Shown: positions 11,580-22,900, counted from the stretch's first letter. The stretch is 64,000 nucleotides of DNA from Aurantiochytrium sp. KH105 (GCA_003116975.1 BGKB01000056.1:1-64000); one strand, 5' to 3'. The notes: generated by a model from the letters alone, not told the origin. A program made the numbers and translations.

Positions 11580-12023
11580 CACTAGATGAATGCCCTTACT
11601 GCCTGCGCCAGCCTAGTACTACTTTGTTGCTATAAGAAATAGTCCCGCACTGCATGTAACCTTGCTGTCCAATCTTGCGTTCTGAATCAAAGTCTTTGGG
11701 AGTTGCTTGCACGGCAGCAGAACATGTGTGAAGAGCGCAAGGATTTTCTGATCGTCTCAATTTCTTTGCGGGTACTTACAGAGTCCGTTCTGTATTGTTT
11801 TCGCTTATATCGTATGTGCATCCTCGTTGATGGGGATGGCTTGTGTGCGCGTGTTGCGTGAGTTTGGGTGCGTAGCACTCTATTTTCGCACCGGGTTTGC
11901 GCATTCTTTGGGGTCGGTCTTTTATCACAATTCCCCATGAACAGTATATAATGATTGCTTCCTTGCTCATTACCAAGCGTGGTCACGTTCATCGAAATGG
12001 CCACCCACTGAAGACGGCTGGGT
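11580..12023. other. Intergenic region, no gene seen
   Basis: About 440 bases between the stop of the zinc-repeat gene and tRNA-Thr. It should contain the 3' UTR of the former and the 5' flank of the tRNA. No conserved element recognised. Confidence 0.5.
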
Positions 12024-12095
12024 GCTTTTGTAGCACAGTGGCAGTGCATTTGATTCGTAATCAAAAGGTCCCGGGTTCGATTCCCGGCGAAAGCT
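12024..12095 (+). tRNA. tRNA-Thr (anticodon CGT)
   Basis: A 72-base cloverleaf: acceptor GCTTTTG pairs with CGAAAGC (one U-G pair), anticodon arm TTTGA/TCAAA holds loop TTCGTAA with anticodon CGT, and the T arm is CCGGG TTCGATT CCCGG. Discriminator T; CCA not encoded; no intron. Runs of T directly downstream (12101-12131) are a Pol III terminator. It decodes ACG. Confidence 0.96.
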
Positions 12096-12965
12096 GTCTA
12101 ATTTTTTTTCCCTTTTTCCTTTTTTTTTTTAAATTCTCCTCCCGACGGTCAGGCAGCATTGAAGAAAGAAAAAATCTTTTCGCGATCATGCGCATCTTCG
12201 CTACCTGCATGATGATGACGCTGCGCGCTTTTGCAGTTTCCCGCTCTCGTAGCTGGGCGCCTCCTACTCGATGTCCATCGCGTATACCCCGTCGCGCACT
12301 GCCACGCTCCCAGCGCGCGCACCTCACAGTCAATTCGCTCGCAGTTCGCTGCCCGCTGCAGCTGCTACCGTGAAATCGCGGCAGCGGCGCGGGAAGAGAA
12401 CCCGCTTCCCGTTTGCCTTCCTTGCCAATGGCACGCAAGCCTGCCCTTATCATCAATCATCAGACACACGAGACAGCCCGGCGCAGCGCTGGCGGCGTCA
12501 ACGAGAGAGCGCACAGGGGACACGCAGCGGCGCGAGGGAGGGCGAGGATTCAGGGCGCTCCAATCACACGACACAAGCGCGTGGCGTCGCCCCTCTTCGC
12601 CTAGGCGGCCGCTAGGGAGGCCTAGCAGGCCGGCTGGGCGAACGGAGAAGACGCAGGCGCAGGCGCAATTCAAGCCATGCCAGGCAAGCCCAGCCAAAGC
12701 AAGGCAAGGCAAGGCGAGGCGGGGTCGAATCGAGCGGAGCGGCGGAGCGGCGGCGGCTTGCCTCGAGTCGTCTTCTCCTTTCCTTCCTCTTGCTTTCTCA
12801 TTGCCCGTGAGTCAGCCAGGCTTCGCCGTAGAGAGCAGGCAAGGGAGTCGTACTACTTCGGCCTACCAGGCTGCTAGAGCCAAGCAAGGTGCCGCTCGGT
12901 CGCTGCCTCCGGCGGCAGGAGAGGAGCTGGCAGACACAGAGAGTGAAAGAGCAGAGGGCTGCAAC
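12096..12965. other. 5' region of the polyprenyl synthase gene
   Basis: About 870 GC-rich bases. An open frame continues upstream from the next gene to 12231, but its residues are Arg/Ala/Ser-rich low complexity and do not resemble the family, so I treat it as promoter and 5' UTR. Several AGGCAAGGC-type short repeats occur near 12680-12720. Confidence 0.5.
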
Positions 12966-14234
12966 ATGTGGCGGGTGACGCGACCTGCGACGCTGAGGGC
13001 CGCCGCCGCGGCGGCCGGGTCCGCGGGGACGAGGGCGAGGGCCCATGGGCGGCGAGGGATGGCCTCGCTGCAGGAACACATGCTGCGACAGAGCGTCAAG
13101 AGCGTGCTGGCAGACTTGCAGCTCGACGAGCCGACGGCGTGGATGCCGCAGCCCGACTTCAAGGACTGCGACACCCTCCGCCAGCGCCAAGACGCCCAGA
13201 TCGCAGCAGATCTGCTCGCCAACGTCGAAAAGCTGGATCCCTTTGCTCTGGTCAAGGCGGATGTCAACGCGCTGAGCACAAACATCAAGGACCTCCTCGG
13301 CAGCGACCACCCTGTGTTGGAGACCGTGGCACAATACTTTTTCAATCAAGAAGGCGGCAAAAAGGTGCGCCCAACCCTGGTACTCCTCATGTCCAAGGCC
13401 CTCGAGGCGCATCTCGAGGCCGAGGGCTTTCAGCGCGCCCCCGAGGACGCCACCGCCCTTTATGCGCAGCAGGTGCGCCTGGCCGCCATTATTGAGCAAA
13501 TCCACACGGCCTCGCTTTTGCACGACGACGTCATTGACGTCGCAGACACGCGCCGTGGCGTCAAGTCTGTTAACTCCATGTTTGGCAACAAGCTGGCCAT
13601 TCTCGCGGGCGATTTCCTCCTCGCGCGCGCCTCCGTTTCGCTCGCGCGCCTGCGCAATGTTGAGGTGATTGAGATCATCTCCACTGTCATTGAGCATCTG
13701 GTCAAGGGCGAGGTCATGCAAATGAAGCCTAGTCTCAAGGGTAGCGAGGCTTTTGAAATGTACTTGCGCAAAAACTATTACAAGACGGGTAGTCTTATGG
13801 CCAATAGCATTCTCTCTTCGACGGTGCTCGCGGGTGCGCCCAAGGATCTTCAGCTTCTCGCTTTCGACTATGGCGAGAGCTGCGGCCATGCCTTTCAATT
13901 AATAGACGATGCGCTCGACTTCGAAGGCAGCCTTTCGACTCTGGGCAAGCCGGCGCTGGCTGACCTCAAACAAGGTCTCGCGACGGCCCCCATTCTCATT
14001 GCCCAAGAGTCCCGTCCGGAGCTCCGCCCCATGATTGAGCGCAAGTTCTCTGCGCCCGAGGACGTGGACAACGCAGCGACGGCTGTGCATGCTTCGCAGG
14101 CTATTGTGCAGACACGCAAGCTTGCTGTGGCCTATGCAGAAAAGGCAGTCCGCGCTGCTCTCAAGTTGCATCCTTCTCCGGCGCGCGACTCGCTCATTCA
14201 CATGGCGATCAAGATCGTCGACCGGAGCTCATGA
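12966..14234 (+). CDS. COQ1: Mitochondrial long-chain polyprenyl diphosphate synthase (COQ1/PDSS1 type)
   Basis: A 422-residue trans-prenyltransferase that would add isopentenyl units to an allylic diphosphate to make the ubiquinone side chain. The Ala/Arg-rich N-terminus (MWRVTRPATLRAA...) looks like a mitochondrial presequence. Family motifs are intact: GGKKVRP (IPP binding), the first aspartate-rich motif LLHDDVIDVADTRRG (D187, D188, D191), GDFLLARAS, and the second aspartate-rich motif LIDDALDFEG (D314, D315, D318). Length matches mitochondrial solanesyl/decaprenyl synthases once the presequence is counted. The ATG at 12966 is chosen because it begins the presequence; the open frame before it is low complexity. 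Product chain length cannot be told from sequence alone. It is convergent with the DapA gene. Confidence 0.93.
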   Translation: MWRVTRPATLRAAAAAAGSAGTRARAHGRRGMASLQEHMLRQSVKSVLADLQLDEPTAWMPQPDFKDCDTLRQRQDAQIAADLLANVEKLDPFALVKADVNALSTNIKDLLGSDHPVLETVAQYFFNQEGGKKVRPTLVLLMSKALEAHLEAEGFQRAPEDATALYAQQVRLAAIIEQIHTASLLHDDVIDVADTRRGVKSVNSMFGNKLAILAGDFLLARASVSLARLRNVEVIEIISTVIEHLVKGEVMQMKPSLKGSEAFEMYLRKNYYKTGSLMANSILSSTVLAGAPKDLQLLAFDYGESCGHAFQLIDDALDFEGSLSTLGKPALADLKQGLATAPILIAQESRPELRPMIERKFSAPEDVDNAATAVHASQAIVQTRKLAVAYAEKAVRAALKLHPSPARDSLIHMAIKIVDRSS

Positions 14235-14969
14235 ACCGTCTCGTTTTTCCCTCTTGCGCTCAACTTTTTCAACACACAAACGCGTAACAAGTACCAAACA
14301 TTTTTTTTTCTTTTTCTTTCTTTCTTTCCTTCATGCGTTCATTCTCTTTCTTGCTTTAGCCTACAAGAAACGAAAAGATTCTCCAAAAAAAAAAAAAAAA
14401 GACTGCGCATGTGTCAACTTCTGCTTTTTTCAAGTGCATACCTCTTGGCCAAACATCGATGGATTGGCAAACTTTGGGACGACCTTCGCAAGGTTCTTCT
14501 TTTCAACTCGTCCCGATGACAACGTCATGGGTATGATCGTGCTCTTGGATATACCAAAAGTGTAAAGAAAGACGATCAGCAAGTACGATCAAAGATATCG
14601 CATGAAGGTGGAAGATTTTTATGTTGTTTGTTTGCTCGTCGTCGTCAACAGATTCTAACCCGCTGCCAATTTCAATCGCCGGGACCCATGCCAAAAAAAA
14701 AAAATGAAGGGAGAAAAAGAGACAGGAGGATTAACCAACGAATCGTAGACATTTTATTTCGGAAAAGAAAAGAAAAAGAGCTTGATTTGACTTTCGTCGT
14801 CATGCACGCGAGCCATGCTCTCGGAGATACCGCGATCGCGCGAATACACCTCTCATCACCTGCGCCTGCCTCGTCATACGAGCGCGCCTTTGGGGGCGAA
14901 TGAATCCATGTAAAAAGGTAGAAGCAAAAGGTGATCGATCGGGTGATGATGGCAAAGGGATGATATAAA
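14235..14969. other. Convergent 3' region between COQ1 and dapA-like gene
   Basis: About 735 bases holding the two 3' UTRs. It contains T- and A-rich runs (14300-14400 and 14690-14780). No gene or structured RNA recognised. Confidence 0.5.
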
Positions 14970-15887
14970 TTACTGTTTGGCCTTCTTGGCGCCGTTGGGG
15001 CTGCTGGCCAGACCGGCGGCCTCGCACATGGCCTCAACCTTGGCCTTGGACTCGGCAGCCAGAGGCGCGAGGGGAAGACGCACACTTGCGTCGCACATGC
15101 CGGCAAGAGACATGGCGTACTTGCAGGGAACCGGGTTGGTTTCGCAGAACATGCCCTTGAAGACAGGGAAGAGCTCAATGTGCTGCTTGGCGGCACCGGC
15201 AAAGTCGCCGTCCGCGGCGGCCTTGACCATGCTCACGACCTTCTCCGGGGCAAGATTGCTGAGCACCGAGACGACGCCCTTGCCGCCCACAGACATGAGG
15301 GGAAGCGTGAGGGAATCGTCGCCCGAGAGGACGGTAATGTCGCAGAGGCTGCGGATCTCGGAGGCCATGTCGAGCGAGCCGGTTGCCTCCTTAATTGCGC
15401 AAACGTTGTCGAGCTCCTTGTACATGCGCGCGACGGTGGCCGCGGTGAGGGCGATGCCCGTGCGGCCCGGGATGTTGTAGAGCACGATGGGGACGCCGAC
15501 CTCGTTCACGGCCTTGACGTGCTGAAAGAGACCCTCCTGGCTCGGCTTGCTGTAGTAAGGGTTCACGATGAGGACGGCGTCCACGCCGGCCTCCTTGGCC
15601 TTCTTGGTGGCCGCCACGGTGCCCTCGGTGTTGTTCGAGCCGGTACCGGCGATGACGAGGCACTTGCCGGCGCACTTCTCGACGCACATGGCGATGATCT
15701 TCTCGCGCTCCTCGGCGGTCAGCGTCGGCGACTCGCCGGTCGTTCCGATGGGGACCACACCAGCGACACCGCCGGCGATCTGCGCGTCCAGGAGCTTCTC
15801 CAGCGCCTCATAGTCCACCTCCTTGCCGTCCGCCGAGAAGGGAGTCACGAGCGCCGGGAAGACGCCTGCCAGTTCGAGACGCGCCAT
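14970..15887 (-). CDS. dapA: 4-hydroxy-tetrahydrodipicolinate synthase (DapA family)
   Basis: A 305-residue class I aldolase that would condense pyruvate with aspartate semialdehyde, the first step of the diaminopimelate route to lysine. The catalytic residues are all present: Schiff-base Lys166 in AIKEATG, Tyr137 in LYNIPGRTG, the GTTGES motif (T49, T50), Tyr111 in NPYYSKP and Arg142. These match Thr44, Tyr107, Tyr133, Arg138 and Lys161 of the E. coli enzyme. Length is bacterial-like and there is no N-terminal extension, so a cytosolic location is likely. Other members of the family (N-acetylneuraminate lyase and similar) are possible, but the motifs favour DapA. The close match to bacterial forms suggests transfer or plastid-era ancestry; this is inference. 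A C-terminal Lys-rich tail (NGAKKAKQ) is the only eukaryote-like trait. Confidence 0.93.
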   Translation of the reverse strand: MARLELAGVFPALVTPFSADGKEVDYEALEKLLDAQIAGGVAGVVPIGTTGESPTLTAEEREKIIAMCVEKCAGKCLVIAGTGSNNTEGTVAATKKAKEAGVDAVLIVNPYYSKPSQEGLFQHVKAVNEVGVPIVLYNIPGRTGIALTAATVARMYKELDNVCAIKEATGSLDMASEIRSLCDITVLSGDDSLTLPLMSVGGKGVVSVLSNLAPEKVVSMVKAAADGDFAGAAKQHIELFPVFKGMFCETNPVPCKYAMSLAGMCDASVRLPLAPLAAESKAKVEAMCEAAGLASSPNGAKKAKQ

Positions 15888-17666
15888 TCTTCTTCTTTCT
15901 TTCTTTCTTTCTTTCTTTCTCCCGGCTTCTCTCTCGCGAGCGTACCGCTGCTGCTGCTGCTCCTGCTCCTGCTACTGCTGCTCCTGCTGCTTGCTGCTGC
16001 CGCTGCTGCGTTACGCCTCTGCCGTGCCTCTGCTGCTGCTGCTGCTGCTGCTGCTTCTTGCTATGCGCAATGACGGAAGCCTGGTTGCGATCTGCCCCCG
16101 GCCGCTTGCACCTGGCCTCCTCTGCGCCGCACGATCCTGCCCTTCGCGGCCATTCGGCGTCTTGCTGTATTTGGCCGCTAGCCAACCGTACGTACGCCAG
16201 GTAATAAGAATACTGCATCCCGCAGCGCAACGTTGCCGGCACCTTCTTCACCATGTACACCTCCATCCCCGTCCACGCCGCCCTGCTCCCGCTCACTACC
16301 CCGCGCTTCGCGCTCGCCACGTACCCCGCGCTCCGAGCCGCCTTCGCTCGCAACTCTTCTGGAAGCTTCAGAATATATTAGAACCTTGAGAACCTTTGGA
16401 GGATTTTCTCCACAGTGCTTGCGGTCGGAGCTGCTGCGCCACGCGCCCGCACGCTCCTACGAATATTCGGCCACAGCCGCCTCTTGAAGTCCAGGTCCAC
16501 GCGAAGGACGTAGGACTCCAGCCACAGCCACGAGTTTCCTGCGCCGTTGCGTTGTGTCAATCTTGCTGCGCGCTGGCTGCTGCGGCTCAGGACGGACCTT
16601 GGACGACTGCCATATGGCTGCTGGCTGTGGACAGCGCGCATCATCTTCTCTTTTTCCATTCTACAGGCAGGCTGCTGTGGCTGCAGCTGCAAATGCAAAT
16701 GCAACCATGGCAAATGCACTGCACAAAGAACCGGCACGACCTTGACGACATCAAGCACCACCCCGCGGTCATGAGACCACCCATCCATACACTTTACGCA
16801 CGGATGATCCTACGATCCGTCAGAACGCAGCGACCAGGCGAGCGACCACTGCGCCGGCCGCGGCTGCGGCTTCCGCGTTCGTTGCGCTCCCAGTGCCGAC
16901 CTCCCTCTCTCTCACCTGCCCGCCCAACCGACCATGGCAACTGTCGCGCCGCCTCGCAACGGCGCTTCCCCGTCCCTCGTCCCTCCTCTGCCTGCGCGTC
17001 CCTCCCTGCCTGCGCGTCCCTGCCTCTTTCTCTCTCTCTCTCTCCGCTGTGCTGCTCTGCTCCGCCCCTCCCCCTCTGTCCCGCCCGCCGCCAGGTCGGA
17101 GTCGAGCGCCTCTCTTTCCCCAGTCCAGTCCAACCACCTCCGTGCCGCAAGGAACTCTCGTGTCGCCGCGCTTCGTACCCTGTCAGCGCGCCTCGCCGCC
17201 GAGTGTGCATAGATAGGCCTACTGCGCTACTCGTGTCGCGCGACGATGCGTCGCACTTGCGCACCGAGGGCAAACAGCCGGGCAGGTCAGCGCGGCCCCG
17301 TGCGGCGCGACTCGAGATCGAGCGGCGGCGAGGCGGAGGCCGTCGCCACGCGCGGTCGGCCGCCCGCGCGCTGCAGCGGCCAGCTCTGCCCTGCCTCGCT
17401 GCGCGGCGCTGCGCGGCGCTGCGCGGCGCAGTGGTCGCTGTTGCGGCCTCGCTAGCCGCGCTCTCCGCGCTCGCTCCCTCCTCGTATCGGCCGCGCTACT
17501 GCAACTGCGGGCGGCAGCTCCCACCCAGGCTGAATCGCGCCGATAGAGACTAGCAGCGAGGAGGCCCGCCGCTCTTGACAGAGAGAGCCTTGCCCGTCCC
17601 GGCTGAGGGCAAACGAGGCGAGGCAGACAAACAGACCGCTAACGCGCCTCGGACTCGAGGCGAAAG

Positions 17667-17710
<44 letters not shown>

Positions 17711-17723
17711 CGAGAGCGAGAAG
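15888..17723. other. Divergent upstream region with CTG/CAG and TTTC repeats
   Basis: About 1.8 kb between two divergent genes. It starts with a TTTC run (15893-15920), then a CTG/CTC-rich stretch (about 15948-16056), and ends in a pure CAG run (17672-17704) just before the collagen-like gene, in its 5' UTR. A 42-codon open frame at 16253-16381 begins with a good start context but resembles nothing I know. The rest is GC-rich with no supported gene. Confidence 0.5.
17672..17704 (+). repeat. CAG trinucleotide run in 5' UTR
   Basis: Eleven consecutive CAG triplets (reading GCAGCAGCAG...) end 20 bases before the ATG of the collagen-like gene. It is not translated in the chosen frame. Confidence 0.85.
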
Positions 17724-19445
17724 ATGATGCACGCCGAGGACATGGCCGCCAAGGTCCATTACGATGAGCTTCCCCGGGCCGAGGAGGCCACCGAGGTCGC
17801 CGCCTCCAGCGCCAAGGGACGCCGGATCGCCCACTTTGTAAAGCTTGCCGTGGCGTTCATTGTCGCCTTCGGCATCTCCTCCGTCCTCTTGGAGGAGGGA
17901 CATGGCCATGGCCAGCAGCACTTTCACGAGCACGGCCAGTACATGGCCAACTTCGCTGCTCCCGAGGGCAGTGATGACTTTTCGGCAGGCGGTCCTCCTG
18001 GTCCTAAACCTGGACCTCCCGGTCCTCCTGGACCTCCTGGTCCTCCTGGCCCGCACGGACCTCCTGGACCCAAGCCCGGACCTCCTGGACCCAAGCCTGG
18101 GCCTCCTGGCCCGCACGGACCTCCTGGACCCAAGCCCGGGCCTCCTGGTCCTCCTGGTCCTCCTGGTCCTCCTGGTCCTCCTGGCCCGCACGGACCTCCT
18201 GGACCCAAGCCCGGGCCTCCTGGTCCTCCTGGTCCTCCTGGTCCTCCTGGTCCTCCTGGCCCGCACGGACCTCCTGGACCCAAGCCCGGTCCTCCTGGGC
18301 CTCCTGGTCCTCCTGGCCCGCACGGACCTCCTGGTCCTAAGCCCGGTCCTCCTGGCCCGCACGGCCCGCCTCCCTTCCCCAAGGGATGCTACCTGCCGCC
18401 CCCGCCCCCCAAGCACCACCACCACCACCACAACAACAAGACGCACAATGGCACCAAGTTTGACCTTGTCGTCAAGGAATGTGCCGAAGACTTTGAGCAA
18501 GCGTGCGGCACCCCCGGTGGCAACCTTTCCTCTGTGCTCATGTACGAGGACTGCATTGCCAAGCACCACTACGCTTACAGCCATGGATGCCACAAGGCGC
18601 TCTTCATTGCCAAAATCGACATGAAGTTTTTCTTTCCTCCCTCGTTCCTCAACAAGACCCTCATGCACACCGCCTTCAAGGCCTGCAAGGACGACACCAA
18701 AAAGGTCTGCCCCAAGATGTTGGAGCACCTCGAGCCCTTCAACATGTGCCAGCTTCAGGGCATTATGGATTGCCTCAAGGAATCCAACGAAACTTCCTCC
18801 GAGTGCAAGTCTTCCCTCGAGAGTTTCAAGGACCCCGAGGCCGTTCCTGACTTTGAGGCCGAAGAGCCCAAGGATGACATGAAGCAGCACGGCGGCCACG
18901 ACGACCAAGAAGAAGACTTTGACTTTTTCAGTCTTGCACGTGGTCAGCAGATGGAGAAGCCTGACTTCCACCACTCCCACGGCCAACGTCAGGAGGGCGA
19001 GCGCCAGCATGGTGAGCGCCAGCATGGTGAGCGCCAAGAGGGCGAACGTCAGGAGGGCGAACGCCAGGACTTTGACGGCGAACGTCAGCATGGTGAACGC
19101 CAGGACTTTGACGGCGAGCGCCAGCATGGTGAACGCCAGGACTTTGACGGCGAGCGCCAGCATGGTGAACGCCAAGAATTCGGCCACTTCATGGGCGGTC
19201 GCCAGCAACATGGCTTCAACCGTGCGGCGCTCTTTGTTCATGCCGTGATGCACATTTTTCTGACCTTTGTCATCTTCAAGTGCCTGCAAAAGTGCTGCCA
19301 CGCTTGCGCCAAGACACCTACCTACGAGCGCATCGCCACTCGCTTGGAGGAGAAGCTTGCCCGCAAGCAGCCCAAGGCTGACACCCTCCTTGAGGGCCAG
19401 AACGAGTCGGACCGCGAGATCGAGGCGGCCAAGCTCGTCGTGTAA
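17724..19445 (+). CDS. Membrane protein with collagen-like repeats and a Cys-rich (GLG1-like) domain
   Basis: A 573-residue protein with a clear order of parts: a short cytosolic N-terminus; a hydrophobic segment at about 38-56; a collagen-like Gly-Pro-Pro/Gly-Pro-Lys block at about 90-220, made of near-identical 25-36 residue units; a His run; a Cys-rich domain at about 245-375; then Glu-Arg-Gln-His-Gly repeats (about 416-489); a second membrane segment (about 498-520); and a charged tail. The second half of the Cys-rich domain ([10 protein letters not shown]...C...CL...SECKSSL) matches the spacing of GLG1 (Golgi apparatus protein 1) repeats. Several N-glycosylation sites (NKT, NGT, NLS, NET) lie between the two membrane segments, so that part is predicted lumenal or extracellular. 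A structural role at the cell surface or in Golgi-made scales is inference. The long open frame on the other strand is a codon-bias shadow. Confidence 0.85.
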   Translation: MMHAEDMAAKVHYDELPRAEEATEVAASSAKGRRIAHFVKLAVAFIVAFGISSVLLEEGHGHGQQHFHEHGQYMANFAAPEGSDDFSAGGPPGPKPGPPGPPGPPGPPGPHGPPGPKPGPPGPKPGPPGPHGPPGPKPGPPGPPGPPGPPGPPGPHGPPGPKPGPPGPPGPPGPPGPPGPHGPPGPKPGPPGPPGPPGPHGPPGPKPGPPGPHGPPPFPKGCYLPPPPPKHHHHHHNNKTHNGTKFDLVVKECAEDFEQACGTPGGNLSSVLMYEDCIAKHHYAYSHGCHKALFIAKIDMKFFFPPSFLNKTLMHTAFKACKDDTKKVCPKMLEHLEPFNMCQLQGIMDCLKESNETSSECKSSLESFKDPEAVPDFEAEEPKDDMKQHGGHDDQEEDFDFFSLARGQQMEKPDFHHSHGQRQEGERQHGERQHGERQEGERQEGERQDFDGERQHGERQDFDGERQHGERQDFDGERQHGERQEFGHFMGGRQQHGFNRAALFVHAVMHIFLTFVIFKCLQKCCHACAKTPTYERIATRLEEKLARKQPKADTLLEGQNESDREIEAAKLVV

Positions 19446-19942
19446 TAAGAACCAATTTCTAAATTCTGAACTCTCATTTTTACTCATTGCTATTGATTGA
19501 TGGTCGCTCTTTTTCCTTTCCTTTTCTTTCTTTTCCTTTACGTTTTCCTTTTACTTTTTCCTTTCTCTTCATTTGCGTTTTTTGTTTGTTTCATGCACAT
19601 TTTATTTTTTTTGGTCGTCGTCGTATGACGGTTACTTTCCCCACTTTCTAACAGTGAGTCCGAGTCGAAGCACAAGTCGGCCGCGCGACACGGCGCTTCA
19701 AGAACCCGTGTTCGGCCATCCGCTATGTCCTGCGTGCGTAGGAAACGCTTGGGCCTACCTGCTTGCTTGCCTTTCGATAGGGAATTAGGAGATCGGGTCC
19801 GAGCCGAGCACGAGCCCACGGGCTTGGGAGACCACCCCGAAGGCAAATGCGAAATACCAAGCTCAAGCACAACCGAGCGCAAGAGGAGCGCGCGGGGAGC
19901 GGGAAAGAGGCGGAGGGAGAGAAGACGACGAGGAGAGAAAAT
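19446..19942. other. Intergenic region before the kinesin gene
   Basis: About 500 bases: the 3' UTR of the collagen-like gene (a long pyrimidine-rich stretch, 19505-19570) and the promoter of the kinesin. An in-frame upstream ATG exists at 19847 and would add 32 charged residues to the kinesin. Confidence 0.5.
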
Positions 19943-22900
19943 ATGCTGTCCTTTTTCAGCAAGAAGACGGCCTCTTGGCGAGCCGGACGAGCCAAGCAGC
20001 AACAGCAACAACAGCTTGCCGCGCAGGACCAAGACGAAGTGGTCGCCGACTCCGTCCCTTCCGCAGAGACTTCCTGCTCAAGCGACGACAACAACGACAC
20101 TTCTCAACGTGATCAAGTCGAGGAGGCGGCAGCGTCGCAACAAGAGGACAGTATCGCCGACAGCGTCAATGATGACGACCACAACGACGAAAACGAGGAG
20201 GACATCAATAACGTGAATGGCATGCTGTCCAAGCGCATGATGAACATGATGAAAATGACGAAAAAGACTTCAAAGGCTGCGGACCCTCAAGAAGCCTTGA
20301 ACGCAGTCGTCGAGGCCGCTGCGCTCGAGCAGCAAAAGGAAGAACTCGAGGCCAAGATGAGCCTTCTCAACGAGCTCGAAGACCGCGTCCAATGGCTTGA
20401 ATCCGAGCGTGTCCGCTTGCTGCAGCTCACTCACAACAAGAGCACGCGGCGTCTCAGTTTCGCGCAAAAGCAGCAAGAAGAGGAGGAACGCAAACAGCGC
20501 GAGGCAGAGCAAGAGCAGGAAAACGAACGCAAACGTTCCGCTCGCGCAAAGCGCTCCGGGAACCGCAAATCCAAAATGGCCTCATCGCGGGCAAGTATTG
20601 CGACTCCACCGCCGCCGGCGCCGCAGTCTACGTCCGCCTCCGCGTCTTCAGCTTCGACTTTATCCAGGTCGAGCCGTCCTCGTCGAAGCATGGACGGCAA
20701 GGGCGTCTGGGAGCGCACCTCCAAATTCTTCAATGTCAGCATCAAGCTCAAGCCTGAAGACATTACAGAGACCACGACTTTTTGCCAGGCGCTTGGCATC
20801 GTTGTCGAACGCGATCCGCACATCGGCGGCGGGCGTTTTGTGATTTGCGAGTTTGTCCGCGATGAAAACGGCAATCCCATGGCTCTCGAAGCCTGCGGAC
20901 ACGTTGGTGTCGATGACATTCTTCTCGGCGTCAAGGGCGCTCGCATTACCTCCACCGCTCAGCTCGATGCGGCGCTCAGGAATCTCGAGCCCGACGAGCC
21001 GCTTGCCGTGGACTTTTGCCGCATGCTCAACAAGCAGCTCGCGAGCGGCGATCCGGAGAGCATCGAGCAGGCCAACGAGCGCATCGCCTTCCTTGAAAAG
21101 GAGCTCAAGTTCGCACGTGCAGAGTACGCCCGCCTCGACATCGGTGCCCTCGAGAGCCTTGAGGCCATGCTGCATGACACCCGCGGCAAGAACCAAAAGC
21201 TCGAAAACGACCTCAGCAAGCTCCGCGTCGTCGAAAAGGAATGGCTTGCTGACCAAGATCTTCGCCATCGCTACGAACTCAAGGCACGCGAGTGCCGACG
21301 CTTGCTCAACACCCTCATCGACTACAAGGGAGCCATTCGCATCTTTGTGCGCGTGCGCCCGCCCAAAATGGAAAACCTCAGCCAAGTCGACGCCAACAAA
21401 ACCGTCCTGCACTTTCCTGAAAATAGACTGCTCGCGCTCTCCGACATGGACTCCCTCGACGTACCAGAAAAGTCGTGGGAGTTTGATGCCGTATTCAATC
21501 CCAAGTCGACGCAAACCCAAGTCTTTGCCGAGGTCGAACCCCTCGTATATAGCGTCGTCGATGGCTACAACGCCTGCGTGTTTGCATATGGCCAGACCGG
21601 GTCCGGAAAAACGTACACCATGGACGGACCGGAAAATGATCGCGGAGTCTGGTTTCGCGCCACCGATTCGCTCTTTAGCATCCTCGAGCAGCGCAAAACA
21701 GAAGCACTCGAAAACGAAGTCATCGACTTCACTGTCAAGGTCTCCGTTCTTGAAATCTACCAAGAGCACGTGCGCGATCTCCTTGCCATCACCGCCTTGC
21801 ACGAAGGACCCGACGCAGAAGACGAGGAATCTGCCGAGGACAGCGCCGACGAAGGTGCCGTACGTTCGCGCAATAAAAAGTCGCCCTATTCCCTTGAAAT
21901 CATGCACCATCCTAAAACCGGCTATGTCTACGTCAAGGACGCCGTTGAAGAAACGGTGCGCAACGCCAAGGATCTTCACGCCGTTGTCGAGAGAGGCAAG
22001 GCCCAACGCCGTGTCGGTGTCACCAACATGAACGAGCGTTCTTCGCGATCGCATATTGTGCTGCTCATCCAGCTCGTCACCAAGGTCTTCGAAGTCGGAT
22101 CCAAGACGCCCAAAGCCCAGTCTCGCTCCAAGCTGCAGCTCATCGATCTCGCGGGTAGCGAGCGAGCTGCAAACATTGAGGGCGTCGGCGAGCGCCTTCG
22201 CGAGACATGCTACATTAACAAGTCGCTCTCTGCACTCGGCGATGTCATGCACGCCCTCCAAAACAACGACTCGCGTCACATTCCCTTTCGCAACTCCAAG
22301 CTCACGTCCCTGCTCAGCGATTCCCTCGGTGGCAAGGCAAAGACGCTCATGATTGTCCAAGTCAGCCCGCAAAAGCGCAACATGCCCGAGACCATTCGCT
22401 CGCTCGACTTTGGCATGCGCGTCGGCAAGATTTGCCTCTCTGACAATGCTCCCGGTGCCTCTTCGTCCAAGAGTGGCGACCGCAAGGCCGAGCAAATTTC
22501 CCGTCTCAAGCGCGAAAACGCTGATCTCGGCACCGAGACTGAGAAACTCAAGGCCCGCGTCCTCGACCTCAAGCACAAGTTGGATCAGGAGCGCCAAGCC
22601 AAACAAGCCGCCGAGAACTCGCTGAGAATTCTTTCGAGTGCGAACGCGCAAGCAGCGAGCAACCCCCATTGCGAAGGCCAGCCCACGCGGCGGCGCCGCT
22701 TCGACACACAAGAGGAAGAGGAAGAGGAGGCCAAGTCCGACGACGCGTCATCCAAGGCCCAGGTCGAAGCCTTGCGCTCTCGAAATGCGGATCTTCGCCG
22801 CAAATACAAGGAAGCGCAGCAGCGCATTGAAATGCTCGAGAATCAGAGTGATAGTTCCAATCTCCGCGCGAACAACAGCAACGCGCGCGGGCCCAGTAAT

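Noticed and set aside
12231-12965. Upstream extension of the polyprenyl synthase frame
   Set aside because: The residues are low-complexity Arg/Ala/Ser and a clear mitochondrial presequence begins at 12966.
16253-16381. A 42-codon open frame with good start context between dapA and the collagen-like gene
   Set aside because: No similarity recognised, too short to judge, and stops lie directly upstream; kept only as a note.
17550-19487. A 645-codon open frame on the minus strand opposite the collagen-like gene
   Set aside because: It is the mirror of Gly-Pro-Pro codons and strong third-position bias; its residues are simple repeats and it has no start context or domain.
20660-22711. A 683-codon open frame on the minus strand opposite the kinesin
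   Set aside because: It overlaps the motor domain, whose reading is certain; long antisense frames are common where third positions are G or C.
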